DNA from: Cubamyces lactineus
Taxonomy: Eukaryota; Basidiomycota; Agaricomycetes; Polyporales; Polyporaceae
Assembly: GCA_022376465.1 (NCBI GenBank)
Contig: JACDTU010000007.1
Span: 1,674,001-1,738,000 of the forward strand
Reading direction: 5' to 3'
DNA length: 64,000 bases
The notes under the pieces are model-generated. The model did not search any database. It had not been told where the DNA came from and saw nothing but the letters and a program-made list of their open reading frames with translations. Position 1 is the first letter of the stretch, and each line of letters starts with the position of its first letter. Positions 25,077 through 34,661 of the stretch are shown in pieces. The position numbers and the translations under genes are program-made.

Positions 25077-26055
25077 ATGCTGTTCCAGCCAGGCCAGGTG
25101 CGTGCCGTATTCTTCCTATTCTGAACTAGACTCACACCACCTTCTAGGCTTGTTGTTCCCATCTTCTGTCATGGTTCAGGTGACCATGTCGCATCCGCCT
25201 TGTTTTCGCATGCCATACGTATATTATCTCATGTACCTTACGCTTCTCGGGGATCACTTCTTGTAGCCTGTATAGCATATTTTCCTATTGGTTGGAAAAA
25301 GGCTTGGCGTGATTGCACCTATCTATAGAATCTTTGGGATGCACCATGTGGCACACGAATATGGATATATGCATTCATGATGCCAAGGATAATACATCAC
25401 ATGCACAGAAGTCTTCTGATTTTCATGCTACGCCGGAACATTGACGAATCTCAGACGGGCCCATATCGGATCTCGGGGATTTCTATCAAGATCCGGGTTA
25501 TTCTTGTAGGTCTACTGGTGTATCGAAATGAACTTATATAGGGCATGCACAGTCGAGGCAACACGAAGCTCCCGTCCCCCCTATACATTTGCATCATGAT
25601 ACCCGTGTTCGCCATAACGTAAGTGGTTCTATCGGAATGTATGCTATCTCAGGTTGGATACTGCGTACCAATTCATTGTACAGGTTACCATTTTTGTATC
25701 AGGTGATAACGTCACAGTCTGGACCACCTATCGGCAAGTGCGTGGTAACAACACGGTTAGCATGTGTATGCTGCAGTCAGATTACGTCTTGACATGCAGG
25801 GTTGTTGCAGCATCGGAACTCAATTGAGGAAGCGATTAGCTGTATATAGCACTTACGACGGCCTAGACGGCCAAGTGCGGTTCCTATACGGCAATACAGG
25901 CGAGGGCCATGATGGAGCTGGAAATGCAATTTTGTGATCGTCGCTGTCATTAGTGATACTGCGCATATTGAACAATATTTGTCATTCCTGTGTGACCCTG
26001 CATAATACCCGAAGAGGTCCGGAACTTCACATTTAAGCAGGGTCATTATTGCGAT
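25077..26055. other. Interval without a supported gene
   Basis: AT-richer DNA with only short frames. No repeat or structured element was recognised. Confidence 0.3.
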
Positions 26056-26865
26056 ATGCAATACTCCACTGCACACTACGTTCATCTACCTAGCATGTCC
26101 ATTGCCAACACCTACGACATCGGTGTCCCGATATTCTTGCGGGTGGAGGACGCAAATTATCCCCGTATCCCTCGACGATTCCCCTCCGATGACATCCTCA
26201 TGCGCCTAGACATCGACACCACCGACATTGGCTATAGGCTATCACCTGAAGCCTTTTTTGTCACGCCCTGGGAGGCCGATCGCTACATCAGCACCTGCTC
26301 CCTTGTCATCCTCCATGATGTCAGTGGCTTGGACCCCTTGTTCCCGGGTGTGTGTATCCTATTCGAGCCATGCGAGATACGACAATTCGGAGGAGCATAC
26401 CACTACTTTATCCCGGGATGGCGTTTCGACGACCGAGATGGCTTCTTTCACGCATGCGACTTTTGGATTCCCGCCCGCCGTATCCGCCTCTCTGGCGATT
26501 TGGCATTCAATGTCTCGAAGGCTAGTCATGTCGCCCTCGCTCGTGAGGTGGTGATGTCCAACTATCAGTACGTGATCAACATTGTGCTCACTTCGTCTTT
26601 GCATACGGGAGCTGTGGAGCGTTTTGCTGACATATAGCACAGATATGATCTGGTCCGATCCATCACGCCGGTCAGGATCAGACTCAATGGCTATAGAGCG
26701 CCGGTCAACGTCGAAGCCGTGCTGGGCGATGACTACGGTATCAGTACCATGCTCTATCCGCAGGAGGCGAAGACTGTATACCGAGGGAGGGTTGAGACAC
26801 GCCTTACACGCATGATTAAACGGCACGCGATTCCGGCCATTGTCGCTAAGTTGTGTGGATTGTAG
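26056..26865 (+). CDS. Hypothetical protein, two exons
   Basis: Exon 1 starts at ATG 26056 (a second ATG at 26095 starts MSIANTYDIGVPIF) and runs to 26567. A 75-nt intron (26568-26642, GTACGT..GCACAG) joins ...REVVMSNYQ to YDLVRSITPVRIRLNGYRAP, and exon 2 ends ...RMIKRHAIPAIVAKLCGL at 26865. The protein has about 244 residues and is globular-looking, with several aromatic clusters (PWEADRYISTCSLVILHDV, YHYFIPGWRFDDRDGFFHAC). It has no signal peptide or membrane segment. I do not recognise the family. It lies inside the low-GC island. Confidence 0.6.
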
Positions 26866-28204
26866 TCATGGTATACATACGCAAACTGCTTCAATGTTGC
26901 ACACGAACAGCCAATCATTCACTCCTATGTACTACGTAGTGTTGATAAACCGGTCAGGTCATGTTGGGAACATACATACAGCGAACATTAGCTTCATCAT
27001 CCCATAGCATCAACATGTCATTTAGACGCTCGTAGGCGTACGTATAACGCTGGACAAGAGTAAATGAAGGAGATAGGACAGTCAAGGAGAATCAGGACGC
27101 CGTACAGATGTTGCAACAATAGACAAATGAAAGCAATACAATAGACAGTATACATCAGCTATGTGAAGAACATGTAACAGGACGCATAACATACGCAATA
27201 GTAACGGATACATCATATGGGAACCCCATGAGTAAGTATTCGGACACACCATAGAGACTATCTTATAGCGTACGACAACGAGATGGTGAAGAGTCAGCTA
27301 GACAACACGTATAACATTATACGATGACATTACTCACGAGAGCGCATGATCCCGTATACCGAGCACTACGCACGCCATGCCTTACGAGACCTGTCGACGA
27401 GTCAACAAGAGGTCATCTAACATGTAACGTCAGTTGGCACCTTTGTATGACATTAATCAGGCCGTAGACGTACACATAACTGAGGCGGTAAGGAAGTCGA
27501 CGGAATGTAGGGCATGGGTCGGACGACACATCGCGCAGTGACGAGTGCATCCAGGACTATGAACTCCATGATTGGCATGATTGGAACAGCAGGGGATAAA
27601 CATGGCATGTATCAGCTTACGAGGACGGACAGAGCAGGAACGGGACGCACGACACGTAGGCTCCTAGTTCATAGGTACAGATAGTGACGAAGAGGGGATC
27701 CACAGGTCATCGCAAACAGTAGAGGATAGTGAGCACGTCTAGGACGGATGTTATTCGCATACAACAAGAGGTTAGTCGCGACGTCTTGACACGGTATTGT
27801 TAATGAGCAACATACTAAGATGCTTAAGTTCTGCGTGTTATTCAGACATCAGATCGGCGTGTGACGAAAACTTGTGCATGTAGACGTACGTCGACCATCA
27901 GAATGCTTCTACGTGAGTTGAAACGGATCAGGCGGGAGGGACTGGACTGGGGACAACGCTCATGACGAGGGAAGGTACGGGGAGAAGGTGGAGGTGAGGA
28001 GCAAAGTCAGAGAGGTACGACGAGATTTCCTCTCCTCTCGCCGTTCGGCGTTTAAACGAACTGAGCTGAGTCTGAATAGTGCATAGCGTCTATGGGCGAA
28101 CACCGAATAAATCCGATGATTGGGCGGCGTTACGATAGGATTCCACGTTACACAATTGGGTTACAGGATACACATGAGCGCATTAACCTCATGCTCCAAT
28201 ACAG
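26866..28204. other. 1.3 kb interval without gene, A/G-rich on the plus strand
   Basis: No frame of more than about 60 codons is open on either strand between about 26866 and 28110. The plus strand is conspicuously rich in short purine words (GGACAGTCAAGGAGAATCAGG and similar). No tandem or inverted repeat was seen by eye. It is the downstream flank of the minus-strand gene ending at 28205. Confidence 0.35.
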
Positions 28205-29979
28205 TCTACCCGAAAATCCGTCTCTGCGATCTAGTGACGCGGTTGCGGGTGACACGTTGGTCTGAACCTTCGGCAATACTAGCGACACCGACATCATATA
28301 ACTCGCCGGTATCGTCGAAGGTCCTCTGTTTCTTCGGGCTTGGAGAAGTGTTAGGTGTATCATTATCGCGCTTGCGTTTGACGGGCGTGTGAATAACGAA
28401 CTCAGGCTCGGAGCACTGTGTATGGCATGAGACGTGAGTCGGAGAACGTGAGAACTGACGCTCACATAACCGAATGTGGACGGCATCGACACATCAGATG
28501 CACTACGCTCACGTTGAGGCTCGCGTACATACTCCTGGATTGCATTGAAGATACCAGTGAGCTCGACGCGACACGCTGAATACTTAGCAGACGATTCTTA
28601 CCGTGTCTGCAAGGGACGTGGGGGGCGGTACCAATAGGCCGTCTAACTGGGACGTCGTCGACAATTCATCTCTAGTTGCGAGGAGGGGCTCTGCCTGCTG
28701 ATGTACCAACGACTGCGAGTTTAGTTGTACAGCAGATTCCTGATGCTATACAATACCACGTTGAGTCGACAGGAACGTATGCACCAAGGATACACGTACA
28801 TCGACTTCAGTCGGATCTTCGTACTCTATGAGATCATTTGTATCGTCGGGAGCATCACCAGAAAGTATAGGAAAATCCTCGGCTAGATGAATCTGCGTGA
28901 GATACAGTGCACATTCCGATCTAAATACTCACCTATGGGGATCGCATCACCAGCCTGTAGGCGTTGGCGAGGTGTGTCCATGCCATCATCGAAGTATTGA
29001 CCATCTCCGACGAGACTTGGAGCGACCGTCGCAACCCTAACAATCTCATACGGCGTGAATGTAGTAGACCAATGATTCAATCCGATGATGAATTCGACGT
29101 AGAATCCAATCCAGACGAGGTCGCCCGTCTTGAGATGCGGAGTGTCGCAGTCATGTAGATCAACAAGTTTACCGGCGTGCAGCTCGAAAAGCGAAGGGCG
29201 ATCTGGGTTAGCAAAGTACGGAGTCTTCGCAACTGCGTCCGCGATCCAAGGGTGTAGAGTATACCGGATACTGGCCTCTTTACGGGAGGTGTACTTGGTT
29301 CGTTTGAAGAACATCTGAGAGCTGAACACGTATACGCCGCTTCTATCAGCTCCGTCTTGCCACGGCCGACGGGTCTTCTTATGCGGATTGAACCCCTTAA
29401 CAGTCTTGACGTATCTCTCGAGCACCTGCAACGTATGATAGTGAATGTCAATCGGCCCATACTGGCGCGATGAAATCGCGGACCTGCTGCGCAGCCCATA
29501 CTGATTTGTCGTGCTGTGTATCGACAGCATACGAGAATTGACAGAGTGTTCCGGGTTCATTCTGGCTGTAACAGTTGTTAGAATATGACGGCTTATGAGA
29601 TCTACACAATACTCACATCCGAGATTCCACCAGTTTGGTTGGGGCCACTTCACCGACAGGAACGTAATTACCCGTCTCCATGTCTGAGTTCCACCTCCAA
29701 ACAGCCGCAGTATGAAAAATCGCCGGTTTGGTCGCCTTCTCTCCAACTCGACACATCTGCATAAGAGTCAGGATGTTACGAGAGATAAAGCACTGCGAAC
29801 GCGATGCATACCACCCAGCGACCGGGATAATCCTGGACGGCCTCGATTTCTTGATTGTCGGTTCCTATCGCCTTGACAGCAGCCTGAAAATTCATGTAGT
29901 TCTTCATGAAAGTGAACCCCTTCCAGTATCGCAAAGCCTGTGCGAGATTGTCAGCGGTGTCGATATGCTGGACGGTCAT
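28205..29979 (-). CDS. Nuclear-looking hypothetical protein with seven or more exons
   Basis: The model starts at ATG 29979 (MTVQHIDTADNLAQALRYW). Frame-consistent introns join PGRWV to MCRVGEKATKPAIF (donor GTATGC, branch CTGAC, acceptor TGCAG), VESR to IQNEPGTLCQFSYAV (branch CTAAC), FIAP to VLERYVKTVKGFNP, AIPI to AEDFPILSGDAPDD, EVD to HQESAVQLNSQSL, LADT to LTGIFNAIQEYV, and TFGY to CSEPEFVIHTPVKRKRDND. The stop is TAG at 28207-28205. The central part (RRPWQDGADRSGVYVFSSQM, TGDLVWIGFYVEFIIGLNHW) looks like a conserved domain. The C-terminus has two basic clusters (PVKRKRD, SPKKQR) typical of nuclear targeting. No enzymatic motif is seen and the family is unrecognised. Confidence 0.65.
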
Positions 29980-30394
29980 GGCGATGTTTATAGTGAGTTA
30001 CGAGAAGAGCTATGCAGATGAGTAGTACGAGATGAAGGTGATGATAACAGGTCAAGAAACGGCCTACCATCTTATATCTGACGTTGTACTCGAGCGAAAA
30101 CAGCGCAAACGGAGTGAGTACGTATGCCCAACAGGGTACATGGTGACTGGAGAGAACAAACACTGACGCGGAAAGGTAGGATTGACGCCGGTGCCTCTCA
30201 TGGGGCACGTGATCCGGATGCGAAATCTCAGCTCGCTGAATTCGTAAGTTCTTTGCTTCTCGTCCTGACTGCGCTTCCACATGCATCTTTACTTTGTTGC
30301 CTGCGTAGCCATACTATTCCAATAGTTGGTTGCAACTACACGGACGACAAATGCTCTGCCTGAACTATTCGCTATAACTGGGGGGTGATTTCAA
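29980..30394. other. Probable divergent promoter region
   Basis: This interval lies between a minus-strand gene starting at 29979 and a plus-strand candidate starting at 30395. No convincing coding frame; short open frames here do not join to anything. Confidence 0.3.
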
Positions 30395-30885
30395 ATGAAC
30401 AGCTCAGCCTCGCCGCGCACGCAATCCGACTACCTCGACTTTACGAAGATGTTCGAAGATGACTGCGCTTTACTTGATGCCTCAGTGTTTGATACACGCC
30501 AACAATATCCACCAATCGGTTCGTTGTTATAGTCGGCGGTGGCTGGATTCTGTACTTTAACGGCCGACAGAAGCAGGATGTGAGTTCATCGTCAAAGGTT
30601 CACCTGCAATGTCCCGTACAGGCTACCTACCATTTGCGTCTTCATTCGAGGAGCCAGAGGCCGCGGCTGTTTGTGCGATTCTCGCGTCGTGCAGAGCTTG
30701 CAATGCCATATGTGCGCGTCAACCAAACGTTGAGCATATCCGGTACCAACACAGTACGTCCCTCCCTTCCCACGTGCCAGCGCATACTGACGATACAACA
30801 ATCTAGCGCACCGAAGTGGGAGGTATATCGTATGCATCGCCATGCCCGGGCGACGGCACACCTCGAGGTCCACGTACCTCCATAG
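30395..30885 (+). CDS. Small hypothetical protein (tentative)
   Basis: ATG 30395 opens MNSSASPRTQSDYLDFTKMF and DDCALLDASVFDTRQQYPPI, then meets a stop unless an intron is removed. Downstream blocks in the same direction include ATYHLRLHSRSQRPRLF, followed by a GTACGT donor after ...NQTLSISGTNT and a last block ending ...HRHARATAHLEVHVPP at 30885. The exon joins are not unique, so length and N-terminus are uncertain. No family is recognised. Confidence 0.35.
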
Positions 30886-31479
30886 TTACTTCGTATTGGT
30901 TAGCGACCGGTCCAACTTACACACAGTGAGAACAGCCCGGAGTTTTCTTTTGCCGCGTCTGTGTCTAACATGCCCGTCCACAGCGAGGCATGCAAATCCC
31001 ACTTGGATATCATCCCACTGCCGCTTCGCAAATGCACACGATGGATGAGGTAGATGTCATGGAATGGGTTCGAAACACGTGATGTACCCAAGAGGTCGTA
31101 CAGTGAATCAGCACGAGTAGCTATGCTGTAGACGGGATCCGAAGTATTCATCCCCCAGTGCTTCGAAACGCGCTCTCTGCATGCTGTATAGCCCACGGGA
31201 TTGGAACATGAGCAATTTGATATTGCATAGCGCGTCAATAGCGCACTGTGTAGGGTGGCACGTTCACGATCCACTACCCCTTTCTGTCTGGTCACGACGC
31301 GCCGCCAGCAAGATGAGACTGACAACGCCGCTCGAACTCGTCCCATGTAGCTATCAAAGGAGATGGTGTCTGTCTGAATGCGTCGTTATAAGCTCGGCTG
31401 CGAGATGGGTACGTTCAATATCACAGCCTACTCGTATCAAACATCGCATCTACAACAGCTTACCTCAGTGCAAGACAGT
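30886..31479. other. Intergenic interval upstream of the nucleotidyltransferase-fold gene
   Basis: Only short unconnected frames. It should hold the promoter of the gene starting at 31480. Confidence 0.3.
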
Positions 31480-32736
31480 ATGTCCATGCAAATCACCACC
31501 GAGCAGTACGCTATCTATTACGGGCGATTGCACTGATGGATTGACAAGCACCATTCCAGTTCGATTTTCTTCTCGAACGAGTCTCAGCCAGTCGAAGGTC
31601 TTCCAGGTCAGAAGAAGGGTTTTACCCGGTAAGCTATAACCACTGAGCGTAGTCCACGAGCACTCACAACATCAACAGGCTCAACTTCGACGTTCTCTAC
31701 TACATCACCGCTATGCTCGACGTTGAGACCATGCAGGCATGGAGGGCTACGTGTCAGGCCACTGAAGAGGCTACTGTATGCGTATTGAACGTTCGGTACA
31801 ACGGTGCCTTGAGCAAATTCGTCGACAACCCATCCGGGTTCCGGTCGCTCCTCCGTGTCACGAATTCTGTCCTGTCCGGTTCATTCGCGTTACACGTCCT
31901 GAACGGCCATCGTGGCCCTCGATGGATGCCGAATGATATGGATGTCTACGTGCCCATGTTACGAGCCCGTCGGGTCGCCGCATACCTGGTTCTAGCCGAA
32001 GGCTACCACATCAATGAGTACCGGAAGTCTGTCTATTCTGTTCATCTCGCCGGGTTCTCTCTAGCTATACAACTCACCAAGGGGAACTCCAAGATCGACA
32101 TCGTCCAAAGCACGACCCTTTCCGCGTTACACCCCATTCCGTACTTCTGGTCGACTCACGTGATGAACCATCTCACGGCGGACACCTTCTGTGTCGCTTA
32201 TCCTCATTTCACCCTCGCTGGCCGTGCTCTGTTGAATCCAATTGTCTTGATCGACGATCGCTATCCCAACGACCGAACACTTGGCATGATCACCAAGTAT
32301 CAGGCGCGCGGATATGACTTCCGTCTCCATCCCTACGCATGGTCGGACGATCCGAAGGAAGAATGTACTGGCGGCGAGGGATGCCCGAGGACGAGTAGGA
32401 CGTCAGGAGACAAGTTCTGTCTTGTTGGATCGTTCAATGCCTCTCCGAGGCAGGACGCGTTTCGGCATGGCTTACCGGATAACACACGCACAGTGTACTG
32501 GTTCCGAGGAGGCGATGCTTGTGGCGGAAAATGCAAATACATGGTGCCAGGTCGACAGGTCCCAGCCGTTTACACCCAACGCGCGAAGCATCCTTTACCA
32601 AAGTCTCCAGGAGTCATAAGAGGGTTGCGGGAACGTTCTGATATGTTATGGGCCTTGGTCAGTTACGCTTTTCTTGGTTGCTATACGTGATGCTGATCGC
32701 ATTGCAAATTCACAGACGCACGACGGTATCGTCTAA
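31480..32736 (+). CDS. F-box-like / nucleotidyltransferase-fold protein
   Basis: ATG 31480 (MSMQITTEH) is joined by a short intron (GTACGC..TTCCAG) to SIFFSNESQPVEG. A 50-nt intron (31629-31678) leads to LNFDVLYYITAMLDVETMQA, which has the hydrophobic spacing of an F-box (L..DVL..I...L......W..TC). The nucleotidyltransferase signature then follows: LSGSFALHVL, with Gly-Ser in the nucleotide-binding loop, PNDMDVYVP giving Asp-x-Asp, and SKIDIVQ giving the third acidic residue about 52 residues later. All three metal-binding acids are therefore present. A last intron is inferred to join ...MLWAL to THDGIV and TAA at 32736. Substrate and target are unknown. Proteins with a GSxAL...DxDxYVP signature recur in Agaricomycetes (from memory). 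It lies in the low-GC island. Confidence 0.65.
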
Positions 32737-32754
32737 CTGACCGGACGACCAGCC

Positions 32755-33770
32755 ATGGAAACGATGAAATATGAGGTACCTGGTGTTGTATTAGTGGCAG
32801 TAAGAATAATCATGTTGTGTTCATCTTATAAGGACCGTCAGTGTTCGCCGAGGCAGTCAGCATCCTTTGTCAGCTTACTCCCGTCTTCACTGTCATGGCA
32901 CGGACTATCAGTAACTTTCTGCATCTCTTGCCTAACTTCCAACTCACCCGCTTAGGCGAATTCTATCCGCCGAGTAAGATCAAGTGAGTATATCGCAACA
33001 CGGACATATCTCGATTGCTAACAATACCTACCCGTAGAGCACTTGATGGCCTGCATCTGGAGGCACGTCGTAGCTCCCCTTACGCCATATCTACGCTACC
33101 TATGTGCAATGCGCGGTGGGCATTCGACTCCGGTGATGCCGACGCTTGTCTGGAAGTGGACGCCGGGCCCGTCGAGGTTCAACTGATTGGCGTCATCGAC
33201 GAAGTGACGTTCTCCAAGACCACCTCGACCATCGCTATATTCCCTCTATATGCGAATGACGCTACTGTGGGTAAGACCCTTCTGGCGCCTACGAGGCCAT
33301 TCGATCCAGAATGGGACGAAGGTGAGGTAGCATAACATAATTGACAAACATTGGCTAACTCCCGTCTCCGCATTCCGTTGTCCTCTTCATCGTATCCTTC
33401 CCTGTAGATGATGAATACCCGTCGTTGAAGTTGATAGTCAATCCGAAGGCGAACGGAATTGATGCTTACTTCCCACGCGAAGACGTTCGTACATTGCCCA
33501 ACCTGTTGTTATGCCACCGAACTAACTTCTCAACGATAGACTCCCTCTATTGACGTGTACGACGATACAACACTTCAGTTCAATAGTTCCTCGCCGCGCA
33601 TCGACCCAGTGATTCTAAAATGCAACGACTTGATTGTAACGAGGGGCCATATACATCTTCAAGCAGATCTGGCCCGCGGAAAGCCGTATTACTATATGCT
33701 TGTCCGCGAGATTCGCCTCGTTCACATTGCCATGGACGAAGAGGGTCGGGATCCGCTTTCTATGCAGTAG
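32755..33770 (+). CDS. Hypothetical protein, five exons
   Basis: ATG 32755 (METMKYEVPG) is joined by an intron (GTGTTG..TATAAG) to PSVFAEAVSILCQLTPVFTV. Further introns join PPSKIK to ALDGLHLEARRSSPYAI, PEWDE to DDEYPSLKLIVNPKANG, and YFPRED to TPSIDVYDDTTLQFNSS, all frame-consistent with GT..AG ends. The protein of about 270 residues ends ...HIAMDEEGRDPLSMQ at 33770. It looks globular, mainly beta-rich, with no signal peptide or membrane segment. The start codon is only 18 bp after the stop inferred for the preceding gene, so one of the two boundaries may be wrong or the genes may be transcribed together. Confidence 0.55.
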
Positions 33771-34072
33771 CCGAAGCGGCCTTCACGTACTGTTCTCATA
33801 ATGTACCTTCATGTCGTTATAAACGTCACCGGTCTGTGCCTGTGGCAAAGATATTCAAACTTTCCGTTGCAACCGAACTCAGCACGCTCCGGAAAATACT
33901 AGGATATGGTACGTGTAGCAATGCACTGCGAGGGCATACGATCCGTAGGCGCGCATGTACCGTAGCCACGAGGCGCGGACGCTGTACAGCGTGCGAACTG
34001 GAGTACACAAACTACGTACGGATGGCTGCTGCTATGTCCGGGGCACATCGGTGCTATCGTTAATCCGTTAGA
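33771..34072. other. Interval between the hypothetical gene and the retrotransposon insertion
   Basis: Presumed 3' UTR and spacer. A short open frame ending near 34063 has no coding support. Confidence 0.3.
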
Positions 34073-34077
34073 CTAGT
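34073..34077. repeat. Target-site duplication, left copy (CTAGT)
   Basis: CTAGT directly abuts the first base of the LTR at 34078 and is repeated at 42998-43002 directly after the other LTR. Five bp is the usual duplication length for Ty3-type integrases. Confidence 0.9.
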
Positions 34078-34627
34078 TGTTACGCTTTCGAGCGTGACTC
34101 TTAAACTATCAAGCCTTAAGACGTCAATGAATAGAGAGCTTGTATCTATTCAGCTACTAGCCCTAGCTTGTCGAAGATAAGCGCGTAGTAGTATTTGCAG
34201 TTGAAAGCGAGTTAACGAGCAACCAAAGTCGTATTTCGCGAAGAGACTGAAAGCTGAGGGTCGCTCTATGGCGTCGCCTCTTATATACATGTATACCAGC
34301 CTGTAGACGGAACGTTCTAGCGTATACAAGGACTTTCTGGTGCGTAGTAGTCAGCGCTAGTCGAACCTAGTAACACTGTGGCAGTGCTGCTGTGTACTGT
34401 GCAGAAGCGCTGTGCACTGCGCGGAAGCGACTGTGCACTGTGCAGAAGTAACTGTGCATGGAAAGTCCTAGAGCATCCTAGATAATACGAGACTGTTCCA
34501 TAGAATCCGCCATATACAATCGTAGCTGGAGTCCCAGAGCCTACCATACTTGTATCGTACAGAGTAAGTACTAGAAACCGTTACCAGTTCGTCGAGACGT
34601 CGCAATACCTATTGTACATTCGTAACA
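34078..34627 (-). repeat. 3' LTR of the Ty3-type element
   Basis: It starts TGTTACG and ends CGTAACA, perfect 7-bp inverted termini within the TG..CA rule. It is identical by eye to 42448-42997. It contains a TATA box (TATATAA on the minus strand, 34287-34281) and, upstream of it, about 3.5 tandem copies of a 20-21 bp unit at 34390-34461 (CTGTGCACTGTGCAGAAG and variants). Confidence 0.95.
34390..34461. repeat. Tandem repeats in U3 of the LTR
   Basis: Three units of 20, 21 and 21 bp starting CTGTG(T/C)ACTG and a partial fourth lie about 100-170 nt upstream of the TATA box in element orientation. The same array is at 42760-42831 in the other LTR. Position and copy structure suggest promoter or enhancer elements; this is inference. 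Confidence 0.75.
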
Positions 34628-34631
34628 TCAG

Positions 34632-34641
34632 CTCCCCCTCC
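34632..34641 (-). promoter_or_regulatory. Polypurine tract
   Basis: On the minus strand GGAGGGGGAG is followed by CTGA and then the 3' LTR (TGTTACG). A purine run in this position is the expected primer for plus-strand DNA synthesis. The four-base gap to the LTR is slightly unusual, since the tract normally abuts it. Confidence 0.65.
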
Positions 34642-34661
34642 GCTGAAGGTCGTCCTCGACC

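Noticed and set aside
34317..34547. Open frame within each LTR (34317-34547 and 42687-42917)
   Set aside because: It is identical only because the LTRs are identical, it lies upstream of the TATA box, and it shows no protein-like character.
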